Assembly: GCF_001693385.1 (NCBI RefSeq)
Contig: NZ_CP016428.1
Coordinates: 5,642,001 to 5,706,000, forward strand
Origin: Bradyrhizobium icense
GTDB taxonomy: Bacteria; Pseudomonadota; Alphaproteobacteria; Rhizobiales; Xanthobacteraceae
Length of the DNA: 64,000 bases
Direction: 5' to 3'
The translations under genes and the position numbers were made by a program. The notes beneath the pieces were generated by a model that worked only from the letters and a program-made list of their open reading frames with translations, did no database searches and was not told the DNA's origin. How positions within the stretch are numbered: the first letter of the stretch is position 1; every line of letters starts with the position of its first letter. Positions 17,615 to 28,419 of this stretch are shown one piece after another.

Positions 17615-17765
17615 GCTGCTGGTCCGCAATCCCGCCTTCCGAGACCTATTTCGGAGGCGTGCGCAAGCCGAAGTATAGATTGCTTAACGCTAAGCATACC
17701 ACAGACAGCCCTTGAAGGGGGCTGGTCTCGGTTTGTTGGGGGAAGTTATGAGGGCTTTAAACGGC

Positions 17766-17797
17766 GAAAGAGGCCCCCTAGTTCGGGAGCCTCTTTC
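17766..17797. terminator. strong hairpin, probable terminator
   Basis: GAAAGAGGC and GCCTCTTTC are a 9-bp perfect stem that extends inward with CCC/GGG. AAA and TTT at its edges would suit termination in both directions. It lies between the yoeB remnant and the HEPN-like gene. Confidence 0.55.
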
Positions 17798-17930
17798 AAA
17801 GATGTTTAGACTCAGGTAGCGGCCCAACGGCAAATGTCGCAACGCGCCATCACTCCCGGAGTGGTCAGGTTTATCGCTAATTCGTGCTCCCCTGTCAAGT
17901 TCCCTAAAAAAATAGTCGGTTGCAGCCTAA

Positions 17931-18748
17931 ATGCCAGATATCTCTTACGAATTTTTAACGAAGTTCTTTACCAACTATTTGCCCTTCTCCCCAACGCCGA
18001 GCCAGGTTGAGGATTTTCAGTCCGATTTGACCCTTGTAAGTCCCTACCTACTTGAGGCCTCCCTGATCGAAGTCAAGGAGGGAACCAAGGGTGAAATACT
18101 AAAATACCTCCCTAACGATTGGCGACCGGCGATCTTCTCCGTATATAACCGCAAAGTGGCTGAACACGCCCAGCTGTTCCCGGTCTTTCACTCTTTCGAG
18201 AACGCTTTGCGCTCAACTGTCGCAGTGACCTTAGAGCAGCACTACAAGCATCCACGGTGGTGGCGCGCCATTTACGAGGAGCTAAAGAAGGGCGGGAGGG
18301 CCAAGAATATTGCCCAGATCGGCGGCGTTCCACTCGCCCGCCATGCGGCCTTTAGAATCGGCACGGTCATCTTGGACATTGAGGGCAAGCAGTTCCCCAA
18401 TGGGCCGATTGATGCAATGGCGAACGGCTACGAGTTTATGCACGATTGTCATTTGGCCCACATACGGCAGCTTATTGAGGAACACTGGGCGGTATTCTCC
18501 CCAAAATTCCATCCGCTAAGTGCAGCCGACTTCACCGCCAAATTGAGAAGGTGCGGGAGGAGCGGAATGCGGTTTATCACCACCGATCACTATCGGGCAT
18601 GTCGGATGTTGTGTCGGCCGCCGAAGAGCTTTTGGACAAGCTCAATTTCTGCCTGAAATTCGTTCACGGCAAAGTCACAGACTGCGAGCCGACAAAACTT
18701 GCCTTTTCGGTCGAAGCCGAGAAGAGGCACCGCACTTGGGTAGTCTAA
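17931..18748 (+). pseudogene. HEPN-containing Abi-like gene with one frameshift
   Basis: The first frame (17931-18540) gives a normal-looking protein: a helical N-terminus, then HSFENALRSTVAVTLE and HHIR-type segments. At about 18540 sense is lost, and the next frame continues the same protein with IEKVREERNAVYHHRS. RNAVYH fits the RxxxxH motif of HEPN ribonucleases. Restoring one A in the run GCCAAATTG would rejoin the frames. Abi/HEPN proteins kill or stall phage-infected cells by cutting RNA. Whether the shift is real or a sequencing error cannot be told from the sequence. Confidence 0.6.
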
Positions 18749-18843
18749 TTTCAAACTGAGACACTACCTCCGAAGATCCCGAGAGCTGAGACGACGAACC
18801 GCGCCGTCTTGTTGTCCTGGCGAGGACGATCAGTTGGTGCTCA

Positions 18844-19602
18844 TCAAAAGATATATTCGGGCGCCAGCCATTTGTGTGGGACGCCGGTCGTCAGACCGCC
18901 ATCGATGACGATCTCGGAACCGGTAAGATAACTGGACTCGTCGCTGAGCAGGAACAAGACTGCCTGCGCCACTTCCTGCGGCCAGCCTGCCCGTCCAAGT
19001 GGAATGGGGAAAATGGAGGGATCGAAGCTCTCGGTCATCGGCGTGGTGATGAAGCCGGGATGGATCGAGTTGACGCGGACGCCCGAGGCCGCGGCCTCCA
19101 GCGCAGCAGACTTGGTTATGCCCCGCACGCCGAATTTGGAAGCGACATAGGCATGAAGCCCGGCAGTGCCCCGCAGCCCCTCGACGGACGAGACGTTGAC
19201 GATCGAACCTCCGCCCGCGCGCCGGATTGCGGGCAGGGCCGCCTGCATTCCAAGGAACGCACCGGTTAAGTTGACGGCAATAATCTTATTCCACTGATCG
19301 AGCGCGAACTGCTCGATCGGGGCCATGCTGACGATGCCAGCATTGTTAACCAGCCCATGCAGCGCGCCGAAGCTGCTCTCGGCGGTCGCGACCGCCCTGG
19401 CCCACTCCTCCGGCTGGGTGACGTCCTGACGCACATAGATGGCGGAAGTGCCCAGTTCAGCCGCGAGAGCCTCTCCTTCTGTATGAAGAATATCAGTGAT
19501 TACGACCTTGGCGCCCTCAGCGACAAGCAGGCGGGCATGAGCTGCACCCATGCCGCGAGCTCCGCCGGTCACCAGAATGACCTTTTCGTTCACACGTCCC
19601 AT
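18844..19602 (-). CDS. short-chain dehydrogenase/reductase
   Basis: 252 residues, classic SDR: cofactor loop VTGGARGMG, NNAG, active-site serine in NVSS and YVASK. D36 in VITDIL suggests NAD preference. The C-terminal half has PLGRAGWPQEVAQ and TGSEIVIDGG, typical of hydroxysteroid or 3-oxoacyl reductase-like members. The substrate cannot be told. It lies alone between the HEPN-like remnant and fix genes and is followed upstream by an unassigned reading frame. Confidence 0.85.
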   Translation of the reverse strand: MGRVNEKVILVTGGARGMGAAHARLLVAEGAKVVITDILHTEGEALAAELGTSAIYVRQDVTQPEEWARAVATAESSFGALHGLVNNAGIVSMAPIEQFALDQWNKIIAVNLTGAFLGMQAALPAIRRAGGGSIVNVSSVEGLRGTAGLHAYVASKFGVRGITKSAALEAAASGVRVNSIHPGFITTPMTESFDPSIFPIPLGRAGWPQEVAQAVLFLLSDESSYLTGSEIVIDGGLTTGVPHKWLAPEYIF

Positions 19603-20317
19603 GATGTTCCTTGCTCGCTTCGTTGATCAGTGGCGGTGCAGCGGGGCGATCAGCTCGAGCCCATCTTTCTCGCGTAGACCCAAACTGGACACCTTGACGA
19701 TCTCGCCGCCCGAAACTATGCGCGCCTTGTCATTCCAGAAGAACTCTTGATGGTACTCCATCAGTCGTTCGCCGACTTGGCCGCACGCCCGCTCTAGGGA
19801 AATGGAGGTCAGCAGTTCGTAGGTGCAAGTGGAATTTTCCTTGAACATGCGCCCCGCCGCGCATGACCTGCCATCCTTCGCCACGGGCATGGCTCCAGTC
19901 GCCGAACTGCTCCATCTTCTCGAAGGGACGACATTCTCGCCCGACAGTCCCGCCCTCCTTGATGAGATAGGCTGCTGCCGCCTACCGGCGCCGGCTCCCA
20001 CCAAACAGGCGTTCGCGGAGCCGCCTGCTGCGTTGGATCAGGCTTTGACGAGGCGAGGACAACGCACATGAGGTTCTCCGGCGTGCAGCGGCGGGAAGAT
20101 CCAGGTCCTTCTAATCAGCGCGCCAATGATGGCGCGCAGAAAAGCTTGGAAAATCTGATTGCGAGGCAAAGCTCCCGCGACCGTTCCGCGCGCCGGGCAC
20201 GTCACCAGCTACCGCCATTTGATACGGCCTCTCCGCACAAGCAGGGCGTGGAGACATGGATCTGCCGTGAGATCGTCTCAATAAAAGGGCGATCACACTG
20301 CGCCTGCCGTTCAGCTC
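19603..20317. other. interval with one unassigned minus-strand reading frame
   Basis: A minus-strand frame (19627-20004) ends in a natural-looking stretch (ERLMEYHQEFFWNDKARIV and LGLREKDGLELIAPL) just upstream of the SDR gene. Possible starts are at 19890 or 19848. The family is not recognised and the N-terminal part looks random, so it may be a gene remnant. Nothing is seen between 20005 and 20317. Confidence 0.3.
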
Positions 20318-20614
20318 TCAACCAAACTTGAACAACACACCATATCCGCCGCGCGGATAGCTCCATTCGATGTCGCCGGTGGGCTCGCCGATGACGCGGC
20401 AGGTGCCGCACTCAATACAGCCGTCGACGGTGACCTCGACCTGTCCCTTATCGTTAAGCTCATAGCAGCGCGCTGGGCACACCTTTAAAAGTGCAAGCAG
20501 CTGCGGGGACGGCTTCGTGTGTGCGCGCACTTTGATGTGGGGACGACCGACGTCAACGAGATAGCGGTTGTAGAACAGCTTGTCCTCGACGCGCACTGAT
20601 GTCTCGACATTCAT
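20318..20614 (-). CDS. fixX: ferredoxin-like protein FixX
   Basis: 98 residues. CPARCYE and [11 protein letters not shown] are the cysteine groups of the FixX Fe-S domain. FixX is thought to carry electrons between the FixABC complex and nitrogenase. It is the last gene of the fixABCX order, 32 bp after fixC, with normal length. Function needs FixA, whose gene here is broken. Confidence 0.95.
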   Translation of the reverse strand: MNVETSVRVEDKLFYNRYLVDVGRPHIKVRAHTKPSPQLLALLKVCPARCYELNDKGQVEVTVDGCIECGTCRVIGEPTGDIEWSYPRGGYGVLFKFG

Positions 20615-20646
20615 ATTTCAGCTTCCTTGGCTTCGATTTTGGCTGG

Positions 20647-21954
20647 TTAGCGCCAGGCACGGGCGAGGCGGAATGCATCGCCAAATAGACCGGTCCAGGA
20701 CCGCGCGTTGACAAAGGATCTCAATGTCACCTTCTCTTTCTCAGCCTTCGGCGTACCGTCGACGCGTACATAGTTCTGCATCGCCCTGGAGACGAGCTGC
20801 GGATAGGTGAGAAAGAAGTTTTGCGAGTTGGTATGCATCAGCATCGGCATATCCCTGTGCTTCTTGAGATCCTTAATCACGAAGGAGTCGTCCAGCATCT
20901 TCTTGTAGACTGACAGATTTGCCGCGGTCATGGGTTGGCGGCGCGATTTCACCTGGACGATCGCTTCCGCCGCGATGCGGCCCGAAGTCATCGCGAGGTT
21001 AGAGCCCTCGCGATGAATGGCATTGTTGAGCTGCGCCGCATCGCCCACCACCACCCAGCCATCGCCATAGAGCTGCGGGATCGCCTTGTAGCCGCCTTCA
21101 GGGATGAGGTGCGCGGAATATTCCTTGACCTCCGAGCCCTCGATCAGGGGCGCCACGGATGGGTGACGCTTGAAACGGTCGAGCAGCCCGTATGGCGTCT
21201 CTCCGGTGCGCTGAAAGTCGGCGACGATACAGCCGATGCCGATCGAGATGCACTCCTTATTGGCATAGATGAAGCCCATTCCGGTCATGCCACGGGAAAT
21301 GGTGCCGGCCGCTTCGACAACGACGCCTTCGTCGCCCTTGAGATTGAAATGGGCCTCGATGGTCTCACGCGGCAAAAAGTGCATTTCCTTGACCGCGAGT
21401 GCCACCTTGTCGGGCTTGGGCCGCTCGCGCAGGCGCGCATGTGTACCGAGAAGGCCATTCACGCCTTCGGCCAGCACCACGACATCTGCGTGGATTTCGC
21501 CGTCGCGGCGATCCGTACGAACACCGATGACTTTCCCATGGGCGTCGCGCGCGAGCTCAGTGACGGTGGTCTCGCACAGCACGGTCGCGCCGGCCTCGCG
21601 CACTTTCGAGGAGAACCATTTGTCGAACTGCGCGCGGATGATGGTGTACCGGTTCGGCCGCTCCTCGTTGAAGTCTTCGGAGCGGTAGTGCACGCCGAAA
21701 TGGGAGCGATCGTCCATCATCCAGAACCGTTGCTCGACGAGATGACGTTCGAGCGGCGCGTCATCGCGGAAGTCCGGGATCAGCTTTTCGAGCATGTCGG
21801 CATAGAGGATTGCGCCCTGAACATTCTTCGATCCGGCATATTCACCGCGCTCGAGCTGCAGCACCTTCATGCCGCGTTTAGCCATGGTCAGCGCCGCCGC
21901 GTTGCCCGACATGCCGGCGCCGACCACGATTGCATCGAACTTCTCCTCGATCAC
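20647..21954 (-). CDS. fixC: FixC, flavoprotein quinone oxidoreductase
   Basis: 435 residues. The N-terminal dinucleotide fold ([20 protein letters not shown]) binds [19 protein letters not shown] is the second FAD contact. FixC resembles ETF-quinone oxidoreductase and passes electrons from FixAB to quinone and to FixX in a bifurcating reaction that drives nitrogenase. It is full length, 11 bp after fixB and 32 bp before fixX. No damage is seen. Confidence 0.95.
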   Translation of the reverse strand: MIEEKFDAIVVGAGMSGNAAALTMAKRGMKVLQLERGEYAGSKNVQGAILYADMLEKLIPDFRDDAPLERHLVEQRFWMMDDRSHFGVHYRSEDFNEERPNRYTIIRAQFDKWFSSKVREAGATVLCETTVTELARDAHGKVIGVRTDRRDGEIHADVVVLAEGVNGLLGTHARLRERPKPDKVALAVKEMHFLPRETIEAHFNLKGDEGVVVEAAGTISRGMTGMGFIYANKECISIGIGCIVADFQRTGETPYGLLDRFKRHPSVAPLIEGSEVKEYSAHLIPEGGYKAIPQLYGDGWVVVGDAAQLNNAIHREGSNLAMTSGRIAAEAIVQVKSRRQPMTAANLSVYKKMLDDSFVIKDLKKHRDMPMLMHTNSQNFFLTYPQLVSRAMQNYVRVDGTPKAEKEKVTLRSFVNARSWTGLFGDAFRLARAWR

Positions 21955-21965
21955 AACAACCTCCT

Positions 21966-23075
21966 CTAGCTCGCGATCCGATCGCGCGAATGCGGCGAAA
22001 GCCGTGCACGAAATGCGGCCGTCAGCGCCGGTAACAAGTGCATAGCGTCGTTGACGACGCCGATATGGGCAAAGTCAAAGATTGGCGCGTTCTTATCGGT
22101 ATTGATCGCGACGATCAGATCGGCGCCCTCCACGCCGACCCGATGCTGGATCGCGCCGGAAATGCCTGCGGCGATATAGAGCTTTGGCCGGATGGTCTTG
22201 CCCGTCTGGCCGATCTGCCGGTCGGAGGTGACCCAGCCCTTTTGTACCAGCGGACGCGAACAGCCATATTCGGCGCCGAGCACGGCGGCGAGCTGCCGTA
22301 CCAGCTGGAAACTCTCCGGCGAGCCCAACCCCAGCCCGCCGGCGACGACGACGTCGGCATAGGCGAGATTGGATTTGGCCGAATCACGGTCCGGCACAAA
22401 GGACAGCACCTTGGTAACGATGTCTTCTTCGAGCAGGCGGAGCGGATGGATGATAATACGGGCGGCATCGCGCGCGACACGCTCTGGCATCGGCATCACG
22501 CGCGGGCGGACGGTTGCCATCTGCGGCCGGTAATTCAAGGTGTAGATCGTGCAAAGCAGCGATCCGCCAAAGGTCGGACGCGTGGCCGCAAGCGAACCAT
22601 CCGCGTCGACGTCGAGCTCGGTGCAGTCGGCGGTGAGACCCGTCAGTAGTGTGGTGGCTACCGAGCCTGCAAGATCGCGACCGAGCGTGGTGGCGCCCAA
22701 CAGCAGGATCTCTGGCTTGTAGGTATTGACGAGATCGGTCAGCGCCTTGGTGTAGGACTCGTTACGATACTCCGACAGCACATTCTCGGTCACGAGATAG
22801 GTTAGGTCGGCGCCGTAGCAGAAGGATTCGAGCGCGGCGTTGCGCGTGGTCTCGGCCTCCGGGCCGATGACGACCGCAGCGAGATCAACCTTCAGCTTGT
22901 CGGCAAGCTTGCGACCTGCACCCATGAGTTCCCAGGAGACGGGATGCACCTGGCCGCGCTCCTGCTCGACGAAGACCCAGATGTGCTTGTAGGCCTTAAA
23001 GCGCTCGGGCAATTCTTTTTTGATTCCTGCGCGGCCGCCCGCGGCCGGCGTGGGAGCTTTGGTGATGTTGCTCAT
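21966..23075 (-). CDS. fixB: FixB, electron-transfer flavoprotein alpha subunit
   Basis: 369 residues. The N-terminal half starts with [19 protein letters not shown]; the C-terminal half has the FAD-binding [14 protein letters not shown] and [17 protein letters not shown]. It pairs with FixA, moving electrons to FixC. The gene is intact and is spaced normally from fixC. The fixA gene just upstream carries a large deletion, so FixB would lack its partner unless another copy exists. Confidence 0.95.
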   Translation of the reverse strand: MSNITKAPTPAAGGRAGIKKELPERFKAYKHIWVFVEQERGQVHPVSWELMGAGRKLADKLKVDLAAVVIGPEAETTRNAALESFCYGADLTYLVTENVLSEYRNESYTKALTDLVNTYKPEILLLGATTLGRDLAGSVATTLLTGLTADCTELDVDADGSLAATRPTFGGSLLCTIYTLNYRPQMATVRPRVMPMPERVARDAARIIIHPLRLLEEDIVTKVLSFVPDRDSAKSNLAYADVVVAGGLGLGSPESFQLVRQLAAVLGAEYGCSRPLVQKGWVTSDRQIGQTGKTIRPKLYIAAGISGAIQHRVGVEGADLIVAINTDKNAPIFDFAHIGVVNDAMHLLPALTAAFRARLSPHSRDRIAS

Positions 23076-23090
23076 AGCTTTGAATTCCCC

Positions 23091-23639
23091 TCAGAACCTG
23101 CGCGGCTGCGCCACAAGATCGGTCTCTAGCTTGGGTTGGCCCTTCAAGATGGGTTTCATCAGCACCTCCATCGGCTGCTTGGCGGCTTCCACCAGCCCCG
23201 CCTTCTCGGCACGTGGCGACGGCGCAAAGGCGCACTTGACGATAGTCGGCGAGCCGGGCACGGCGCATTTCGAGACGTCTTCGACGCAGGCCTCCTGCGC
23301 GCTCCATTTCACAACCGGCCCCAGCGCCGCGCGCAGGGCGTCGGTCATGACGCCGCGGCAAATCTGGCTGGTCGCTCCCGCCATGGTTGACCCAGGCAGG
23401 GCAGCTTTGTGCGCAACATCTGCACGCCGCGTTCGGCGCGGCGCTCCGCCCGTCCACCGTGGTGAGCGCGGTGATCTTGCCGCCGAACTTGTCACGCAAT
23501 TGGAGCGCGGCCTCAAGGGCGAACAAGGCGTATCGGTTGATGATGCTCGCCCCCCCTGATGCACGATGGCGTTGGTCACGGGATTGACGCGAATCTGCGT
23601 GGAATCGGGAACCTGCTTGGTGCAAACGATACTGTGCAT
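23091..23639 (-). pseudogene. fixA: fixA (ETF beta) with internal deletion and frameshifts
   Basis: The start is FixA-like (CTKQVPDSTQIRVNPVT). Around 23550 the frame shifts and continues as INRYALFALEAALQLRDKF and ITALT, and then about 100 codons that hold the AMP-binding core are missing. The C-terminal part returns in the first frame (MTDALRAALGPVVKW, GSPTIVKCAFAPS, QPKLETDL). The total is 549 nt; a normal fixA is about 850. FixA is the ETF beta subunit and is needed with FixBCX to power nitrogenase. The rest of the operon is intact, which makes the loss surprising. Confidence 0.8.
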
Positions 23640-23669
23640 GCCTTCTCCAGAGGTAGCGTGGAACGCGAG

Positions 23670-23822
23670 TTACCCATTGGCGGTCATCTCCCGGTCAATC
23701 TCAGCCTCAATGGCATCAATGGCAACTTCGAACGGCATTAACGCGAGCGTGAGCCATAAGATGATGCCGGTGCGAGCGGCGAGCAGTAACGGCAACATGA
23801 TTGGTCTTGCTCCAAATCTCAT
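23670..23822 (-). CDS. small membrane protein ahead of fixA
   Basis: 50 residues from MRFGAR, with one hydrophobic stretch (PIMLPLLLAARTGIILWLT) and an acidic end (IDAIEAEIDREM). The start at 23822 is chosen because the longer frame would run through the sigma-54 promoter at 23879-23894. It is followed by fixA after 30 bp, so it is the first gene of the fix transcript. No family is recognised. A role in docking the Fix complex to the membrane is a guess. Confidence 0.45.
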   Translation of the reverse strand: MRFGARPIMLPLLLAARTGIILWLTLALMPFEVAIDAIEAEIDREMTANG

Positions 23823-23878
23823 CTCGGACGGCAACAATTCTGTGTAGTCGGCGCTAATGACCGACTTGGCCGGAGAAC

Positions 23879-23894
23879 AGCAAGTGTCGTACCA
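23879..23894 (-). promoter_or_regulatory. sigma-54 promoter of the fix operon
   Basis: Minus strand TGGTACGACACTTGCT has GG and GC 10 bp apart and matches TGGCACG-N4-TTGCW apart from one C-to-T. It lies 57 bp before the small ORF and 240 bp before fixA. No perfect NifA site (TGT-N10-ACA) was found in the 200 bp upstream. Confidence 0.65.
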
Positions 23895-24110
23895 GTTGGG
23901 GACATCAAAAATTAGACGTCCATTCAATGACTTGAGAAAATTGATCAAGACTGGCCGCTAACATCGCCGACAATACAATTCCGACATACGTCGCGAATGC
24001 GACAGCGCCGCTTCGCGCATTGCTGTACAGAGTTGATCTGGATGAAGAGAAATATGGCACAACGCACCACACCGACATGGCTTGAGGCAAATCTAAACTG
24101 ATGTGTGAGG

Positions 24111-24452
24111 CTATTTCAGCGAGCTCAACGGCACGAAGGCCGCCGGTTTCTTGGGCTCCGCGACCGCATCCTTCAAGACCTTGAACACCCGCTGGTCGAT
24201 CGGCGAGGACGCCACGAAGTCGGCATAAGCCTGCTCCAGCACCGCCTTGCACCGCGCCGTGACCTCGGTCTCCGCGCTACCTTCGAATTCTTCGTTGGCG
24301 AGATATTGTCCCATGCGCTTTAAGATATGCAGGCGCGCGACATTGACGATCTTGGGGTCGTAATCGACGCCAAGCAGCGCAAAAAAATCTTCGGCCGAGG
24401 AGGCCTTGTTGAGCCGATCCAGGATGCCGACTGCCGCCTGTGTGTTGCTCAT
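24111..24452 (-). CDS. nifW: nitrogenase-stabilizing protein NifW
   Basis: 113 residues. ILDRLNKASSAEDFFALLGV, the following VARLHILKRMGQYL and the C-terminal FVPLSSLK are typical of NifW, which protects the molybdenum-iron protein from oxygen. AAGGAG lies before the ATG. It is read in the same direction as nifV, 193 bp after its stop; that gap holds a short unassigned frame (24471-24656, with RPWEAICSAACAK). Length is normal. Confidence 0.9.
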   Translation of the reverse strand: MSNTQAAVGILDRLNKASSAEDFFALLGVDYDPKIVNVARLHILKRMGQYLANEEFEGSAETEVTARCKAVLEQAYADFVASSPIDQRVFKVLKDAVAEPKKPAAFVPLSSLK

Positions 24453-24645
24453 CGAAAAATCTCCTTTGGGTTAGGTCGCCGGCCTGTGGTCGGTCCGGCT
24501 GGTCATCTCCTTGCGACGCTGCTTCGCGCAGGCGGCGCTGCATATGGCCTCCCACGGCCTATGTCTTCGCGGATCAGCGAGGGCTTCCGCGGCACGCCGG
24601 CGGTTTCGAAGTGATCGGCAGTAATGATGCCGGACCATGGCCGCC

Positions 24646-25833
24646 TCACGCACCATTGGTCAACGAGCGCTCGCAGACGTCGCGCCAAATCGCCACCACC
24701 GTCTCGCACGCGACCGGCCGCTTGTGCTCGATGGCATGTTTGCGCACCCGCGACAGGATCTGTCTTGCCTCCTCGGCGCTGGCGGCGAGCTGCAATTCGT
24801 CAAGTAACGTGGTGATCGACGACAGCCCGGAATGCTTGCCGATCACAATACGGTTGGAGCGACCAAGCAAATGGGGGTCGAGCGACTGATACGTGCGTTG
24901 ATCCTTCATTAAGCCATGGACGTGAATGCCGGATTCGTGGGTGAACACATGCTCACCGACGATCGCCTTGTTCAGAGGAATCGTGCGTGCGGCCGCGGCT
25001 GCCACCAACGCGGCGACGTTCTCCAGCTCCGGCAACACGATGCCGGTGTCGCGCCCGTAGAGTTGTTTGAGCGCGACCGCGACTTCTTCCAGCGGCGCAT
25101 TGCCCGCCCGCTCGCCGAGCCCGATGATGGTCACCGAGGCATGGCTCGCGCCGCCCTTGATGGCGGCGAGCGTATTGGCGGTCGCGAGCCCGAGATCGTC
25201 ATGGCCGTGAAATTCGAGCTCGAGATCGGTGGTCGCGCGCAAACGAGCGATCAGCGCATAGGTGGAGTCGGGATCAAGCACGCTGAGCGTATCGGCAATG
25301 CGAAAGCGCCGTGCGCCCGCGGCTTTTGCGGTGGCGATCAGCGTGATGAGAAAATCGACATCTGCGCGGGAGGAGTCCTCGCCCCCGACGGCAACCTCAA
25401 GCCCCCGCTCGCGGGCATAACTGACCACCCGTCTCACCTGCTCCAGCGCCAGCTCGCGGTCACCACCAAGCTTGGCGGCAATCTGCACGTCAGAGGCCGG
25501 AATCGAGACGTTGACCATCGACACCTTCGCCTCGATTGCCGCATCGACGTCGACTTCACGCATCCGGCACCAGCCGATGCTGGTGAGCGGGAGACCGGCC
25601 TCGACCACGGCGCGGATAGCCGCGATTTCCTCGCTGCCCATGGCAGGCGTGCCCACTTCGATCTCGGGGACGCCGGCCCGCGCCAGGGCCTGCGCGATCG
25701 CCACCTTTTCGTCGGAGGTGAAGGCAACGCCAGGCGCTTGTTCGCCGTCGCGCAGCGTCGTGTCGTTGAGCACGATTGGACTTCCCCCTACCGTCTCGGA
25801 CCATAACGGTTTGGCAGAGGTGGCGGCGATCAT
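24646..25833 (-). CDS. nifV: homocitrate synthase NifV
   Basis: 395 residues from MIAATS, preferred because AAGGAGCC lies upstream. The entry motif [15 protein letters not shown] and the metal-binding [10 protein letters not shown] and HESGIHVHG mark the aldol-type synthase family; the best fit is NifV, which makes homocitrate from 2-oxoglutarate and acetyl-CoA for FeMo-cofactor. A sigma-54 promoter and NifA site lie just upstream, which argues for NifV rather than leucine or lysine synthesis. Many rhizobia lack nifV and take homocitrate from the plant, so its presence is notable. Confidence 0.92.
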   Translation of the reverse strand: MIAATSAKPLWSETVGGSPIVLNDTTLRDGEQAPGVAFTSDEKVAIAQALARAGVPEIEVGTPAMGSEEIAAIRAVVEAGLPLTSIGWCRMREVDVDAAIEAKVSMVNVSIPASDVQIAAKLGGDRELALEQVRRVVSYARERGLEVAVGGEDSSRADVDFLITLIATAKAAGARRFRIADTLSVLDPDSTYALIARLRATTDLELEFHGHDDLGLATANTLAAIKGGASHASVTIIGLGERAGNAPLEEVAVALKQLYGRDTGIVLPELENVAALVAAAAARTIPLNKAIVGEHVFTHESGIHVHGLMKDQRTYQSLDPHLLGRSNRIVIGKHSGLSSITTLLDELQLAASAEEARQILSRVRKHAIEHKRPVACETVVAIWRDVCERSLTNGA

Positions 25834-25867
25834 GGGAGGCTCCTTGTTCTTGGCAAAGCAAGGCTTG

Positions 25868-25883
25868 AGCAACCCGCATGCCA
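25868..25883 (-). promoter_or_regulatory. sigma-54 promoter of nifV
   Basis: Minus strand TGGCATGCGGGTTGCT fits TGGCAYG-N4-TTGCW at every fixed position. It lies 35 bp before the nifV start. Confidence 0.8.
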
Positions 25884-25938
25884 CGCCGGCACCCTCCCAA
25901 GCCATTGAATAAGCGCGAAGTTTTCGGCACAGCCGGAT

Positions 25939-25954
25939 TGTCGCAAACGCGACA
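25939..25954. promoter_or_regulatory. NifA upstream activator site of nifV
   Basis: TGT-CGCAAACGCG-ACA is a perfect TGT-N10-ACA, 56 bp upstream of the -24 element of nifV. Confidence 0.75.
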
Positions 25955-26004
25955 GCCTCGCAAAGTCGACGCGCCGGCTTACCTCACGGCGCGATGGGAT
26001 GGCA

Positions 26005-26517
26005 TCAACTCCGCTTGCGGCTCAGATGGATGATCAGATCGACGCAGGAGACTTCGTGGCATGGCAGCGGCTCGGGCACATTCACAAGCAGGAGATCCGC
26101 ATCGGGAATATCGAGCAGGATATCCTCGCCGTGCAGATAATAATGCGGATGCGGCGTGGTGTTGGTGTCGTACAACGATTGCGACCCATCAAGACAGATC
26201 CGGCGCAACAGACCGGCTTGCGTGAACTGGTTCAAAGTGTTGTAGACGGTAGACAATGAGACCGGAAACCCGGTCTCGCGCGCCTCGGCAAATAGCATCT
26301 CTGCGGTGACATGCCGGGCGCCCCTGGCAAACAACAGCTTGCTTAAGATCAGGCGCCGGCGCGTTGGTCGCAGCCCGGCCTTGAGCAACACATCCTTCCC
26401 GCCGGCGTCGGGACATCGCCCGCTGAGACGGGCAGAGGCCGGTTCCACCTGCACCTCGTCGAAGCCCGTGCGATCCCCGGCGTCACGGGTCGGAAGTCTG
26501 GCCAACGGGCGATCCAT
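26005..26517 (-). CDS. irr: Fur-family regulator, Irr-like
   Basis: 170 residues from MDRPLA. LKAGLRPTRRRLILSKLLF, FPVSLSTVYNTLNQF and the C-terminal IDLIIHLSRK-like tail match Irr, the iron-response regulator of rhizobia. Irr senses haem status; the typical haem motif GCPW is here RCPD near residue 32 (CP kept), and the HHH haem/metal site reads PHPHYYL. It starts 20 bp after nifQ and may share its transcript. This is probably a second Irr-type copy that ties iron or haem status to nif expression, an inference from position. Confidence 0.8.
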   Translation of the reverse strand: MDRPLARLPTRDAGDRTGFDEVQVEPASARLSGRCPDAGGKDVLLKAGLRPTRRRLILSKLLFARGARHVTAEMLFAEARETGFPVSLSTVYNTLNQFTQAGLLRRICLDGSQSLYDTNTTPHPHYYLHGEDILLDIPDADLLLVNVPEPLPCHEVSCVDLIIHLSRKRS

Positions 26518-26536
26518 CCGATGTCGCTCACATTGG

Positions 26537-27244
26537 CTAAGTGCCGGCCGCAACCGGGACAGCCGCCTGCAGCAGAACCTCGCGCCGGCGCTCGGCCATG
26601 CGGCTCTCGCCGCTTTCATCGCCAAAGCAGAGGTTGAAGTCGTTGCATTGCGTGCACACCGGCGTCGTGCACATGACAAGGCCGTCGTCCTCGCACAGCC
26701 TGCGATAGAAGAAGCGCTTCCAGCGCATATTATTGATATTGCGCGCGGCCAGCGGCGCGAAATGGCGGCCTAGGAGCCGGGATAGTTCGCCACGACCGCG
26801 CAATCCGAGATCTTCCCACAAGTGATTTGGCTCGATCGCGCGACGCGCGATCATCCCAGCTAGCCAGTTGCCGATGTCCCCTTCGGTCGAGCGTTGTGCG
26901 AGCAGGAGATCACGCAATATTGCCGCCTCGTCGCTCTCATTGCGCTCGACACGCAAGAGCAACTCCTCGGCGTTTATCCGAATCGACGGGAAGTACTGCT
27001 CCAGCAACTCGGCCAGCTCATGGCCGGACAGACCGACCTTCTCGGAAACCAGACCACCATCCATCGTGGCGGCCGCCAGAATGGACGCCAGCACGTGGCG
27101 ATCGAAATTGCTGTCACTGGTTATGTCGGCATCTGCGGGGTCCGCCCCAGTGAGCAGGCGGTAGGTCGCAATTCCCCTATGCCGCTCACCGTTCGCTTCA
27201 GTCGCTCCGGCAGCCATAAGCGAAAACAATTGCGCTTCGAACAT
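26537..27244 (-). CDS. nifQ: NifQ, molybdenum donor for FeMo-cofactor
   Basis: 235 residues. The Fe-S motif C192-x4-C197-x2-C200-x5-C206 (CTTPVCTQCNDFNLC) is the NifQ signature; the middle has NWLAGMIARRAIEPNHLW and MRWKRFFYRRLC. NifQ carries a Mo-Fe-S cluster and hands molybdenum to the NifEN/NifH machinery. It lies 128 bp after nifH on the same strand. With a failing mod transporter nearby, NifQ would be important for using little molybdenum. Intact. Confidence 0.93.
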   Translation of the reverse strand: MFEAQLFSLMAAGATEANGERHRGIATYRLLTGADPADADITSDSNFDRHVLASILAAATMDGGLVSEKVGLSGHELAELLEQYFPSIRINAEELLLRVERNESDEAAILRDLLLAQRSTEGDIGNWLAGMIARRAIEPNHLWEDLGLRGRGELSRLLGRHFAPLAARNINNMRWKRFFYRRLCEDDGLVMCTTPVCTQCNDFNLCFGDESGESRMAERRREVLLQAAVPVAAGT

Positions 27245-27372
27245 GGATTGCCGACCTTTCCACAGTGATCAAGTATGCTCAGCTGCATCGTGATGCTGGT
27301 CACGACATCTTTCACCGGAACGCCGACCTCCTTATTGAGCATTGGGAAGGCCGGCCTCCGTCGGTGTGTCCT

Positions 27373-28398
<1,026 letters not shown>

Positions 28399-28419
28399 TC
28401 AGTGTTGCTGCATCCTGAT

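Noticed and set aside
23941..24110. NifA site (TGT-N10-ACA) expected before the fix promoter
   Set aside because: Several near matches were checked base by base and none has both halves at the right spacing.
24471..24656. 61-codon frame between nifV and nifW
   Set aside because: A piece (RPWEAICSAACAK) looks natural but it is too short and without a known family to call a gene.
27121..27342. 73-codon minus-strand frame between nifH and nifQ
   Set aside because: The first 25 codons look natural, but the frame then runs through nifQ in another frame; it may be a leader or relic and cannot be supported.
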